Below the pieces are notes generated by a model, which searched no databases, was not told where the DNA came from, and saw nothing but the letters and a program-made list of their open reading frames with translations. A stretch of 8,570 nucleotides of DNA from an uncultured Eubacteriales bacterium (GTDB lineage: Bacteria > Bacillota > Clostridia > UBA1381): assembly GCA_900556575.1 (NCBI GenBank), contig USPO01000051.1, positions 1 to 8,570 on the forward strand, read 5' to 3'. A program made the translations under genes and the position numbers. Position 1 is the stretch's first letter; each line of letters begins with the position of its first letter. Shown piece by piece: positions 1-5,774 of this stretch.

Positions 1-198
1 GGGGACACGGAAATGCACATGAGAGTCAACAAGTCCCGGTGCAGCTGTAAGACCTGTGCCGTCAATAACGGCACAGCCGTTGGGGCAGGGGAGATTAACT
101 CCCGATTTAATAATTTTATCACCGTCAATAAGTATGTCCGATATAGAATCGGTTCCCGAAACAGGATCAACGGCACGAATATTTTTTATAAATATCAT
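1..198 (-). CDS. pyrC: Dihydroorotase, N-terminal 66 residues (partial, runs off left edge)
   Basis: Reading leftward from an ATG at 198 gives 66 open codons to the window edge. The protein begins MIFIKNIRAVDPVSGTDS and then has the small beta-sandwich segment that opens amidohydrolase-superfamily enzymes. Residues 55-66 read GLVDSHVHFRVP: H60 and H62 match the metal-binding HxH motif, and R64 the arginine that contacts the substrate carboxylate in dihydroorotases. Dihydroorotase is a cytoplasmic metalloenzyme that interconverts N-carbamoyl-aspartate and dihydroorotate in pyrimidine synthesis. The start is supported by a GAAAGGAA ribosome binding site about 8 bases upstream. The gene has its own promoter and lies downstream of a terminator, so it is separate from the neighbouring secreted-protein unit. 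The HxHFR context favours class I dihydroorotase over dihydropyrimidinase or allantoinase, but only the N-terminus is visible. Confidence 0.85.
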   Translation of the reverse strand, partial: MIFIKNIRAVDPVSGTDSISDILIDGDKIIKSGVNLPCPNGCAVIDGTGLTAAPGLVDSHVHFRVP

Positions 199-243
199 AG
201 CGGTATTCCTTTCAAAATTAAATATAAAGCTTTTGATGTAATT

Positions 244-272
244 ATAATAACACATTTTTATCCGTTTTGCAA
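244..272 (-). promoter_or_regulatory. Sigma-A promoter of pyrC
   Basis: On the minus strand, TTGCAA (267-272) is followed by a 17-base spacer and TATTAT (244-249). An alternative TATAAT hexamer overlaps it three bases downstream. It lies between the terminator U-tract of the upstream unit and the pyrC start, leaving a leader of about 40 bases. I see no riboswitch or attenuator in that leader. Confidence 0.65.
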
Positions 273-315
273 CAGAAAAAAAGAAGCCGCCGAAAAAATT
301 TGTTTTCCGGCAGCT
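273..315 (-). terminator. Intrinsic terminator of the secreted-protein/peptide unit
   Basis: The arms 285-297 and 303-315 can form a 13-bp stem with two G-U wobbles and a 5-base loop. On the minus strand it is followed by a U-rich run (276-282 read as T). It begins about 23 bases past the stop codon of the 60-residue peptide gene and ends that transcription unit before the pyrC promoter. There is no U-tract for the plus strand. Confidence 0.85.
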
Positions 316-337
316 CCTTACTAAAAGAGTCAGATGT

Positions 338-520
338 TCAATATTTAAGGCTCTTAGCCTTTTGTATAACCGTAAAATCCGATAGGGAAGCGGTCTCTAT
401 ATTAGTGATGTTTTTGTTTTCAAGTGCCTGCTGAGTCATATTTATTCCGTTGCTTAAGTCTGCGGCTTCCAAACGTGCGGAGAATGTTTTAACTATTATT
501 TTTGGCTGTTCGTATCTCAT
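338..520 (-). CDS. Small protein of 60 residues, function unknown, downstream of the secreted hydrolase
   Basis: The product starts MRYEQPKIIVKTFSARLEAA and ends KAKSLKY. It has no cysteine, no signal peptide and no membrane segment, so it looks cytoplasmic or peptide-like. The case that it is real: an AAAGGAG ribosome binding site (531-537) lies 10 bases before the ATG, the ORF begins 20 bases after the stop of the 1307-residue gene with no promoter or terminator between them, and a strong terminator follows. The N-terminal pattern Y-E-x-P-x-I-x-V-x-x-F resembles short uncharacterised peptides I know from gut Clostridia, usually of about 40-70 residues; that is recollection, not a search. 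The middle is Asn/Thr/Ser-rich. It is probably co-transcribed with the secreted protein, but no function can be assigned. Confidence 0.7.
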   Translation of the reverse strand: MRYEQPKIIVKTFSARLEAADLSNGINMTQQALENKNITNIETASLSDFTVIQKAKSLKY

Positions 521-540
521 ACAATAATCGCTCCTTTCAA

Positions 541-3500
541 TTATTCGGTGATATTCACTCTGTCAATGTCCGCTGTGGTATAGTCTCCGAGCTGACCGTG
601 GAGTATTATACCGAAGGATACTTCACAATTTCCGGTTATGCTCGGCAGTTCTGCGGATTTTTGGGCGGCATTGCCGTCTGTAAATGTAAGTTCCCATTTA
701 AGCTTGTTAAGACTTCCGTATACGGGCAGATTTTCTATATACCAGCCGACAGCGTCACTGTTTACGGCTGCAGAGGAAACATTTTCGGCAACAATTTTTG
801 AAGCCTGCACATACAGTGTTTTTGTAAGCGTCAGCGTCGGCAGGTTTGATGCCGTTGTCGGATAATCGTATCTTGTACCGTTCCAGCCGCCTATATAACT
901 GTAATAATCCACACCGTTTGAATTTGTGCTGCTGAGTGTTAATGTGTTTATTCCTTCTTTGATATTTGTTCCGGTTCCGGAAATATCGCCATTTGAAATA
1001 TTATAGCTTTCATCGTTCATAACCGCACTCATACCAGATGAATTATATCCGCCGGCTCTTACCGGAACGTTAATATCACCGCTTGAATATATATATCCGT
1101 TAGCGGGAGAGGGGACATCAAACGTAATATCCATTGGATTGTCTTGCTTAACGTAATATGAAGTTGGTGTGCCTACTATAATTTCTTTATTGCTGTCATT
1201 GTTAACAAGGCAAGATACAGCGGTATCTTTTGACGGCATTGTAAAGCTGTACTCGTTATCCGAAAGTTTTGTAAATTCGGAAGGATTTAAACCGCTGATA
1301 ACGAGTGAATTGGGGACATAATTACTCGGCAATGTTACCTTAACTGTTTCACCCGAAGATGCCTCTTTCTGCACAGTTACATTTTCAGATGTAATAGTAT
1401 ACGGCTTTTGCGTTGTAAGCTTTAATTCCTGTCCGTCAATATATGTGTACCAGCTTTCGTCGCCGTTCGGAGTGATTGTAAAGTCAGAAGTTGATGGAGA
1501 TACTCCGTCGGCATATACTGCGATTGATGTTCCCTCAGTGTACGAGGCAGGTGTTATTTCAGCATGACTTCCCGATGTGGTGAACGGTGCATTTACGTTT
1601 ATTGTTTTTCCGTTAAGAAATACATTTCCGGCATAGGCGGAACCGCTCATCTTAAAGTTATTGTTGTTTACATATACATCATAACCGGTATTTCCGCTTA
1701 TTGTACCGCCTGTCATTTCAAAACTTCCGTTTTCCATGACGGAAACACCGCCGCCGCAGCTGTCGGACGAAGTATTTCCTGTAATAATTCCGCCGTCCAT
1801 TACCGCCTTTCCGTAACCTACAATTGAAATACCGCCGCCTCCGAGAGGTTTGTTATCTGTTGCCTTAGCGGTGTTTCCGGTAATAATTCCTCCGTGAATA
1901 TATAATGAAGAGCCTGTCTTAACATCAATTCCGGCACCTCTTGCGGCAGAACCGTTTTTAATTACCGTACCGTTATATAAGCTCATAGTACCGGAGTTAA
2001 GCTCTGCAAATCGGCTCTTGTTATTCATATCAAAGCTTAGAGCCGTCTTTGTATCTGTTGCCGAAAGTTCCGGCTTTCCGAGGGTAATCTGAGGATTTCC
2101 GCCGGATTTGGTCAATAGCATCATGTTATTGCTTGTCTGTTTGACAGATGATGCGAAATCACCGTTTGAGATGCTGATACTTTCATTTGACTCGAAGTTG
2201 TGACGTACAGCTGTTTCCGAGTCCGAATAGACTGTAACATTATGCGGAGTACCGTCCTTGGCATTGTTCATTGCAGCGTCATAATTGTCTTGTGATACTC
2301 CATCAAGTTCAACTCCGCTTTTTGTGTCCCTGTCGGTTATGTAGAAGCTTGTCTGTGCAGATGCACCGTTTACCTTTTCCCATTTACCTAAGTTAGAGGC
2401 TACAACAGAAACCTCGATAGGGTAGGACACATTTTTCGGGATTTCATCTTTTAATATCTCTATATTCCACGAATATGAGCCGTCGTCATTTACTGTTCGG
2501 ATTGCCTCGGCAGGACCGTATTCAACAAATACGTCTGTGTACTTTTGAAGGTCGCTGTCTGATGAGGTATAGGAAATACCGAAGGTTGTTGACGAATTGA
2601 CATCTGTAATATTAATATTCGGAATGGTATTCAGTGTGAGTGTCTGTGCTGAACGGTTATTTACATAAGGGACATTCATCTGCGCGCCTGTTGCCTTAAA
2701 TCCCGATGTAACAATTCCGTTTTCGGATACTTCGGGGGACACAATCATGCCGTAGCTGTCCTGTGAACTGCCGAATTCATTTGTTGCGGCACAGCCCGAA
2801 CGATAGTATACTCTGTTATTATGAAATCTCAGCGTTGTTCTTGAAGCTGCCGCAGTGTTTTCCGATTCATAACCCGATTTTGTCATGCCTGAAATATCGA
2901 GAGAATTGCTGCTAACAACCTCATAAGGTGCCATGAGAGGCATAAATACCGCCTCTGTATTACTCGGAACAAAGGCATCGTTTCCGGCACCGTCATAAGC
3001 TGCGGTTGACAGCTTGGACGGGATCTTGTTCATGTAGTAGTTGTCTACCGTTACATCTCCGTATCCTCCGAGATTGGCGGGGTTTGACTTATCCGCATCA
3101 GGGTATGTAAGGTTGCTGTAATTAACAAATCTGTTGCTTCCGTAGCGTGACATACCACCGTTAAATGATAAGAACGGTGTAATTGTATTGCTGTCACTTG
3201 ATGCCGATGACGGATTTTTCATAAGCATAAACGGTTCAATATCACTGTATGTATTGCCTGCAATTCCTGTCCCTTTTGAGTCGGGTGACGGCGGAATTAA
3301 TCGGCTTGTAAAGCTGTTCACTTCATCCGCAAATTCCTTGTCAAAGAACCAGAAAGATGACTTCTTTTCACTCTCTGATGCGGTGCTGTTGTTTTCACCC
3401 GAAGAAAGCCATAAATGGTTTTGATAATAGCCTGCCTCATGCTCGGTTCCGTCCGAATTTTTCTCAAACGGTTTCATGAGGTATCCCGAAGATGTCAGAT

Positions 3501-4464
3501 CATTTAATTTGCCTGTTTCATTGTAGTTATCCGGCAGTCTGTAATCTATTGCTTTGCTAATGTATTTAATCATCATATCGGTAGCGTTTGCCGACCAGTC
3601 ATAATGACCGCTGCCCCATTCGATTATATGGGACACAAGATGGTTTGTATCTTTTCTCTGATTTGAAATATGCCAGCGTGCATCACGAACAGAACGGTCA
3701 CGGTCTGCACCCAATGCGTGTTCCGTATATTGAGCGGCATATTGAAGGGACGGAATACCGGGAACTTCACCCTTTGTATTCTGATATATAGGACCGCCCA
3801 TTCCGTTTTTCATCTGAACCTGTGCAATTATTCTGTCGGGATTCCAGTTACCGCTGCGGTATCCGAAAGGTGATGCCGCACTGTGTCCGATTGTTATGAG
3901 CGGAGTTTTGTCCGCAATTTCACTGTAACCGGATTTTGCAGCAATGCCTTTTAGAATATCATTCATAATATCCGCAGCATCTTTATTGTCTGTTGTGAAT
4001 ACGGGATTGTTATTTATCGTATCCGTATCGGTATATAGAGTACTGCCCTTGTAGTCCAAACGGGTGTTAAAGTTTGAGAAGGTAGTATTGTATCTTGCAT
4101 TATCTTTTTGGAATACAAGCCAGAGGATGCCGAACCCTTTTTCCGAAAGTGCATCACGGAGTTTTTGAGATTCAACAAAAGGAACTTCTATAAGATTTGC
4201 CTTTATTGCCACAAGTCCCTTTAACTCACCGGGAGCAATGTTATTCGGAACCCATAAATAAGTATCATATTTTTTTCCGGAATCACTTATTCCATTGTTA
4301 AAATCGTCTGTACCGCCGGCAAAATGGTATTGAAACACATCATTTTGCTTGTCGTTATATACAGCCGCGGTAGCTTCTGAAGCCGAGTTATACTGAGCAA
4401 ATGCAGGTATAGCCATGCCCGAAAGTAAAGAAACGCATATTGCAGCGCATATGTATTTTTTCAT
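541..4464 (-). CDS. Large secreted multidomain protein: alpha/beta-hydrolase-like esterase domain with beta-helix repeats
   Basis: 1307 residues. Residues 1-23 form a Sec signal peptide ending AFA before Q24, so the protein is exported. Residues about 65-310 look like an alpha/beta-hydrolase domain: strand LKGLVAIKANLI, strand FGILWLVFQ, nucleophile elbow T-I-G-H-S195-A-A, and a late GSGHYDW whose H287 is the likely catalytic histidine; the acid is not obvious. Residues about 400-720 are beta-rich and Asn/Ser-rich, unassigned. Residues about 825-926 carry glycine-rich right-handed beta-helix repeats. Residues about 1020-1088 resemble the TMPSKDTAVS-type bacterial beta repeat, followed by an unassigned beta-rich tail. 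No LPXTG, SLH or dockerin motif is visible, so it is probably released. The start is fixed by AAAGGAGG 8 bases upstream. A divergent AraC regulator suggests induction by a sugar or polymer. An esterase or deacetylase on extracellular carbohydrate is possible, but the substrate is unknown. Confidence 0.8.
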   Translation of the reverse strand: MKKYICAAICVSLLSGMAIPAFAQYNSASEATAAVYNDKQNDVFQYHFAGGTDDFNNGISDSGKKYDTYLWVPNNIAPGELKGLVAIKANLIEVPFVESQKLRDALSEKGFGILWLVFQKDNARYNTTFSNFNTRLDYKGSTLYTDTDTINNNPVFTTDNKDAADIMNDILKGIAAKSGYSEIADKTPLITIGHSAASPFGYRSGNWNPDRIIAQVQMKNGMGGPIYQNTKGEVPGIPSLQYAAQYTEHALGADRDRSVRDARWHISNQRKDTNHLVSHIIEWGSGHYDWSANATDMMIKYISKAIDYRLPDNYNETGKLNDLTSSGYLMKPFEKNSDGTEHEAGYYQNHLWLSSGENNSTASESEKKSSFWFFDKEFADEVNSFTSRLIPPSPDSKGTGIAGNTYSDIEPFMLMKNPSSASSDSNTITPFLSFNGGMSRYGSNRFVNYSNLTYPDADKSNPANLGGYGDVTVDNYYMNKIPSKLSTAAYDGAGNDAFVPSNTEAVFMPLMAPYEVVSSNSLDISGMTKSGYESENTAAASRTTLRFHNNRVYYRSGCAATNEFGSSQDSYGMIVSPEVSENGIVTSGFKATGAQMNVPYVNNRSAQTLTLNTIPNINITDVNSSTTFGISYTSSDSDLQKYTDVFVEYGPAEAIRTVNDDGSYSWNIEILKDEIPKNVSYPIEVSVVASNLGKWEKVNGASAQTSFYITDRDTKSGVELDGVSQDNYDAAMNNAKDGTPHNVTVYSDSETAVRHNFESNESISISNGDFASSVKQTSNNMMLLTKSGGNPQITLGKPELSATDTKTALSFDMNNKSRFAELNSGTMSLYNGTVIKNGSAARGAGIDVKTGSSLYIHGGIITGNTAKATDNKPLGGGGISIVGYGKAVMDGGIITGNTSSDSCGGGVSVMENGSFEMTGGTISGNTGYDVYVNNNNFKMSGSAYAGNVFLNGKTINVNAPFTTSGSHAEITPASYTEGTSIAVYADGVSPSTSDFTITPNGDESWYTYIDGQELKLTTQKPYTITSENVTVQKEASSGETVKVTLPSNYVPNSLVISGLNPSEFTKLSDNEYSFTMPSKDTAVSCLVNNDSNKEIIVGTPTSYYVKQDNPMDITFDVPSPANGYIYSSGDINVPVRAGGYNSSGMSAVMNDESYNISNGDISGTGTNIKEGINTLTLSSTNSNGVDYYSYIGGWNGTRYDYPTTASNLPTLTLTKTLYVQASKIVAENVSSAAVNSDAVGWYIENLPVYGSLNKLKWELTFTDGNAAQKSAELPSITGNCEVSFGIILHGQLGDYTTADIDRVNITE
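1687..1992 (-). repeat. Beta-helix coding repeats inside the secreted protein
   Basis: Residues about 825-926 contain about four imperfect copies of a unit shaped like x-M-x-x-G-G-x-I-x-G-N-T followed by a Gly-rich turn (GAGI, GGGGISI, GGGVSV). Examples are HGGIITGNT, DGGIITGNT and TGGTISGNT. The underlying DNA also repeats: near-identical stretches coding GGIITGN occur around 1776-1802 and 1873-1897. Such ladders are typical of right-handed parallel beta-helices in surface and secreted proteins. Confidence 0.75.
4396..4464 (-). other. Sec signal peptide of the large secreted protein
   Basis: Residues 1-23: a positively charged start (MKKY), a hydrophobic core (ICAAICVSLLSGMAIP) and an AFA box giving predicted cleavage between A23 and Q24. 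There is no lipobox cysteine at the cleavage site, so this is a type I signal peptide rather than a lipoprotein signal. Confidence 0.85.
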
Positions 4465-4535
4465 GTTATAAATCCTCCTTTATAAAAATAAATATGTATT
4501 TTTTAGGCTTTAAAGTTAGTTTATCTTTTAAATCT

Positions 4536-4564
4536 ATTTTAGCATAAACCGATTATTTTTACAA
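4536..4564 (-). promoter_or_regulatory. Promoter of the secreted-protein unit
   Basis: On the minus strand, TTGTAA (4559-4564), a 17-base spacer and TAAAAT (4536-4541) with an extended TG one base upstream of the -10. It predicts transcription starting near 4529 and a 5' leader of roughly 65 bases before the start codon at 4464. The -35 is imperfect, which fits an activator-dependent promoter such as one controlled by the divergent AraC protein. Confidence 0.65.
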
Positions 4565-4573
4565 TAAAGAAAC

Positions 4574-4596
4574 TTAATTTTGAAATTTTAAATTAA
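4574..4596 (+). promoter_or_regulatory. Candidate operator (AT-rich inverted repeat) between divergent promoters
   Basis: TTAATTT (4574-4580) and AAATTAA (4590-4596) are perfect inverted arms around a 9-base centre. The element sits between the two outward-facing -35 boxes (4559-4564 and 4621-4626), where an AraC-family dimer would be expected to bind. The region is very AT-rich, so such a palindrome could occur by chance. Confidence 0.3.
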
Positions 4597-4620
4597 CTAA
4601 ATAATATTTTTATAAACATA

Positions 4621-4649
4621 TTGATATTTTGCGGTTAATATGGTAAAAT
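4621..4649 (+). promoter_or_regulatory. Promoter of the AraC-family regulator
   Basis: TTGATA (4621-4626), a 17-base spacer and TAAAAT (4644-4649). It lies about 33 bases upstream of the regulator's start codon, so the leader is short. It faces away from the promoter of the secreted protein. Confidence 0.7.
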
Positions 4650-4682
4650 TGTATTTAAGAATATAGAAAGGCGGCTGACAGA

Positions 4683-5462
4683 ATGAGAATTAAGAAAAAG
4701 GCGTATTTTTATAACAAGCTGGAAAATCAGCAATTTACAGAATATCCTGACGGCTGTTCGGAGTGGTATTTTGAGTATTTCGGAGAGGATGCAAGAGTAC
4801 TCGATATTGACGGAAATGAGGTTACGGCATCGAAAGAAACTTTCTATATAGTTCCTCCGAACAGGCGGATGTATTTTGATTATGATGTAAAGCAGTTCAC
4901 TCATACTGCGTGTATATTTGATGCGAACGAAAATTTTATGAGGATAATGGACATACCGTATATGACACCGATAGAAATTTCAAATAAAGTGGAATTTGAG
5001 CAGCTGCTGTTTATGATGGAAAGTAAGCAAATATCCGAGTCCGATTTAAGTCAGGCGGAGCAGGATTTATATTTAATGCTTATAATAATGTTTATTCATG
5101 ACGAGGTACATAATGTGCAGAAAAGATACAGATTTAATAAAAGTGATGAACTGCAGAATGTACATAATACAATGATGACATCGCTTGCAATACCGTGGAC
5201 GGTAGAAAAGCTTGCAAAGAGTGCCAATATGAGTGTAAGCACATTTCAAAGACAATATTTAAAAGTATACGGAAAAACGCCGATTGCGGATCTGTGGGAC
5301 AGGCGGTTTAAGAAAGCAAAGATGCTTCTTGAAACGGGATATTCGATTCCGTGGATACTTAATTCGTGCTGTTTCAAATCGCATCAGCATTTCTCGAAAT
5401 TTTTCAAGGATAGGGCAGGGGTATCACCGAGTGAGTATTTAAAGAATATAAAGCAGCCGTAA
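4683..5462 (+). CDS. AraC-family transcriptional regulator
   Basis: 259 residues, a normal length for the family. Residues about 1-100 look like the beta-rich, cupin-type sensing domain: an aromatic stretch CSEWYFEYF, then the ETFYIVPPNRRMYF loop that resembles the pro-rich segment near the ligand pocket. A helical linker spans about 103-150. Residues about 165-254 are the double helix-turn-helix: the first reads PWTVEKLAKSANMSVSTFQR, and the second contains CCFKSHQHFSKFFKDRAG followed by VSPSEYLK, matching the family pattern GF-x-s-x-x-x-FsxxFKxxxGxSPxxY. GAAAGG 11 bases before ATG 4683 supports the start. Because it is divergent from the secreted hydrolase gene and shares its 218-bp intergenic region, it most likely controls that gene. 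The inducer is unknown; a sugar is a family-based guess. Confidence 0.93.
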   Translation: MRIKKKAYFYNKLENQQFTEYPDGCSEWYFEYFGEDARVLDIDGNEVTASKETFYIVPPNRRMYFDYDVKQFTHTACIFDANENFMRIMDIPYMTPIEISNKVEFEQLLFMMESKQISESDLSQAEQDLYLMLIIMFIHDEVHNVQKRYRFNKSDELQNVHNTMMTSLAIPWTVEKLAKSANMSVSTFQRQYLKVYGKTPIADLWDRRFKKAKMLLETGYSIPWILNSCCFKSHQHFSKFFKDRAGVSPSEYLKNIKQP

Positions 5463-5512
5463 TTTGCGGCTGCTCTGCAAAAAAATTCAGTCTCTGTATG
5501 TGGGAATTTTTT
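5452..5512 (+). terminator. Weak terminator region after the AraC regulator
   Basis: A perfect 8-bp GC-rich stem (AGCAGCCG at 5452-5459 with CGGCTGCT at 5467-5474) overlaps the stop codon but lacks an immediate U-tract on the plus strand. Just after it, AAAAAATTC (5480-5488) and GAATTTTTT (5504-5512) form a second, AT-only inverted repeat ending in a T-run. Together they may end regulator transcription, but neither is a textbook terminator. Confidence 0.4.
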
Positions 5513-5546
5513 AACGGTGGTGGATTTATCAAATTAATAAATATCA

Positions 5547-5575
5547 TTGACAATGGTATAAATATATGCTATAAT
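5547..5575 (+). promoter_or_regulatory. Near-perfect sigma-A promoter of thiC
   Basis: TTGACA (5547-5552), a 17-base spacer and TATAAT (5570-5575), both consensus, with an extended TG upstream of the -10. The start is expected near 5582, leaving a leader of about 193 bases that carries the riboswitch. Such a strong promoter fits a gene controlled after initiation by premature termination. Confidence 0.92.
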
Positions 5576-5586
5576 GGATACAACAA

Positions 5587-5743
5587 CAAAATAAACGGGG
5601 AGCTTATTTGCTGAGAGGAAGTCATACTTCGACCCATTAATTGTGGCGGTAATGCGGCACATTGAAGGTATAATGTATCGGTGTATACATATGGTTTAAG
5701 GATTTTTGACTCTCCTCTCATGTTTTGGGACGGAGAGTTTTTT
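5587..5743 (+). promoter_or_regulatory. TPP (Thi-box) riboswitch with transcription terminator, thiC leader
   Basis: TPP riboswitches sense thiamine pyrophosphate and lower thiamine synthesis gene expression. Visible parts: CGGGG (5596-5600) pairing with ACCC (5632-5635) as P2, a short AGC/GCT P3 (5601-5613 region), the diagnostic CTGAGA (5611-5616), and a GAAGT/ACTTC hairpin (5618-5630). The P5-like hairpin GTGGCG/CGGCAC (5643-5660) has one G-G mismatch and a GTAATG loop. The usual GCG-AGGG segment after P5 is replaced by ATTGAAGG, which is unusual. A possible long-range P1 is CAAAA and TAAAC (5587-5596) with GTTTA (5694-5698) and TTTTG (5704-5708); the extra hairpin ATGTAT/ATACAT (5673-5690) would be an insertion within it. 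The expression platform is the terminator at 5709-5743. Position directly before thiC strongly supports the call. Confidence 0.88.
5709..5743 (+). terminator. Riboswitch-controlled intrinsic terminator
   Basis: ACTCTCC (5709-5715) pairs with GGAGAGT (5732-5738) and is followed by a T-run to 5743. It lies 31 bases before the thiC start, so forming it prevents thiC transcription. Its 5' arm and loop (5708-5719) can instead pair with 5613-5623, overlapping the CUGAGA box, giving a mutually exclusive antiterminator. Confidence 0.85.
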
Positions 5744-5774
5744 AGGCTGCCCCTAATAAAGAAAGGAAGATAAT

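Noticed and set aside
13..324. Plus-strand ORF of 103 codons at the left edge
   Set aside because: It overlaps the recognisable dihydroorotase N-terminus and the terminator on the other strand, and its product is low-complexity with no family resemblance.
338..520. Small peptide as a cysteine-based RiPP precursor (SCIFF/ranthipeptide type)
   Set aside because: It has no cysteine, and no radical SAM maturase, protease or exporter gene lies beside it.
502..865. Overlapping plus-strand ORFs opposite the end of the large secreted protein
   Set aside because: They lie antisense to a protein with clear coding character and have no ribosome binding site or recognisable product.
541..4464. Cell-wall anchor or cellulosome dockerin in the large secreted protein
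   Set aside because: The C-terminus lacks LPXTG plus a membrane helix, SLH repeats and the paired calcium-binding dockerin motif.
5576..5679. GATACA (5577-5582) pairing with TGTATC (5674-5679) as riboswitch P1
   Set aside because: The predicted transcription start near 5582 leaves almost all of the first arm outside the RNA.
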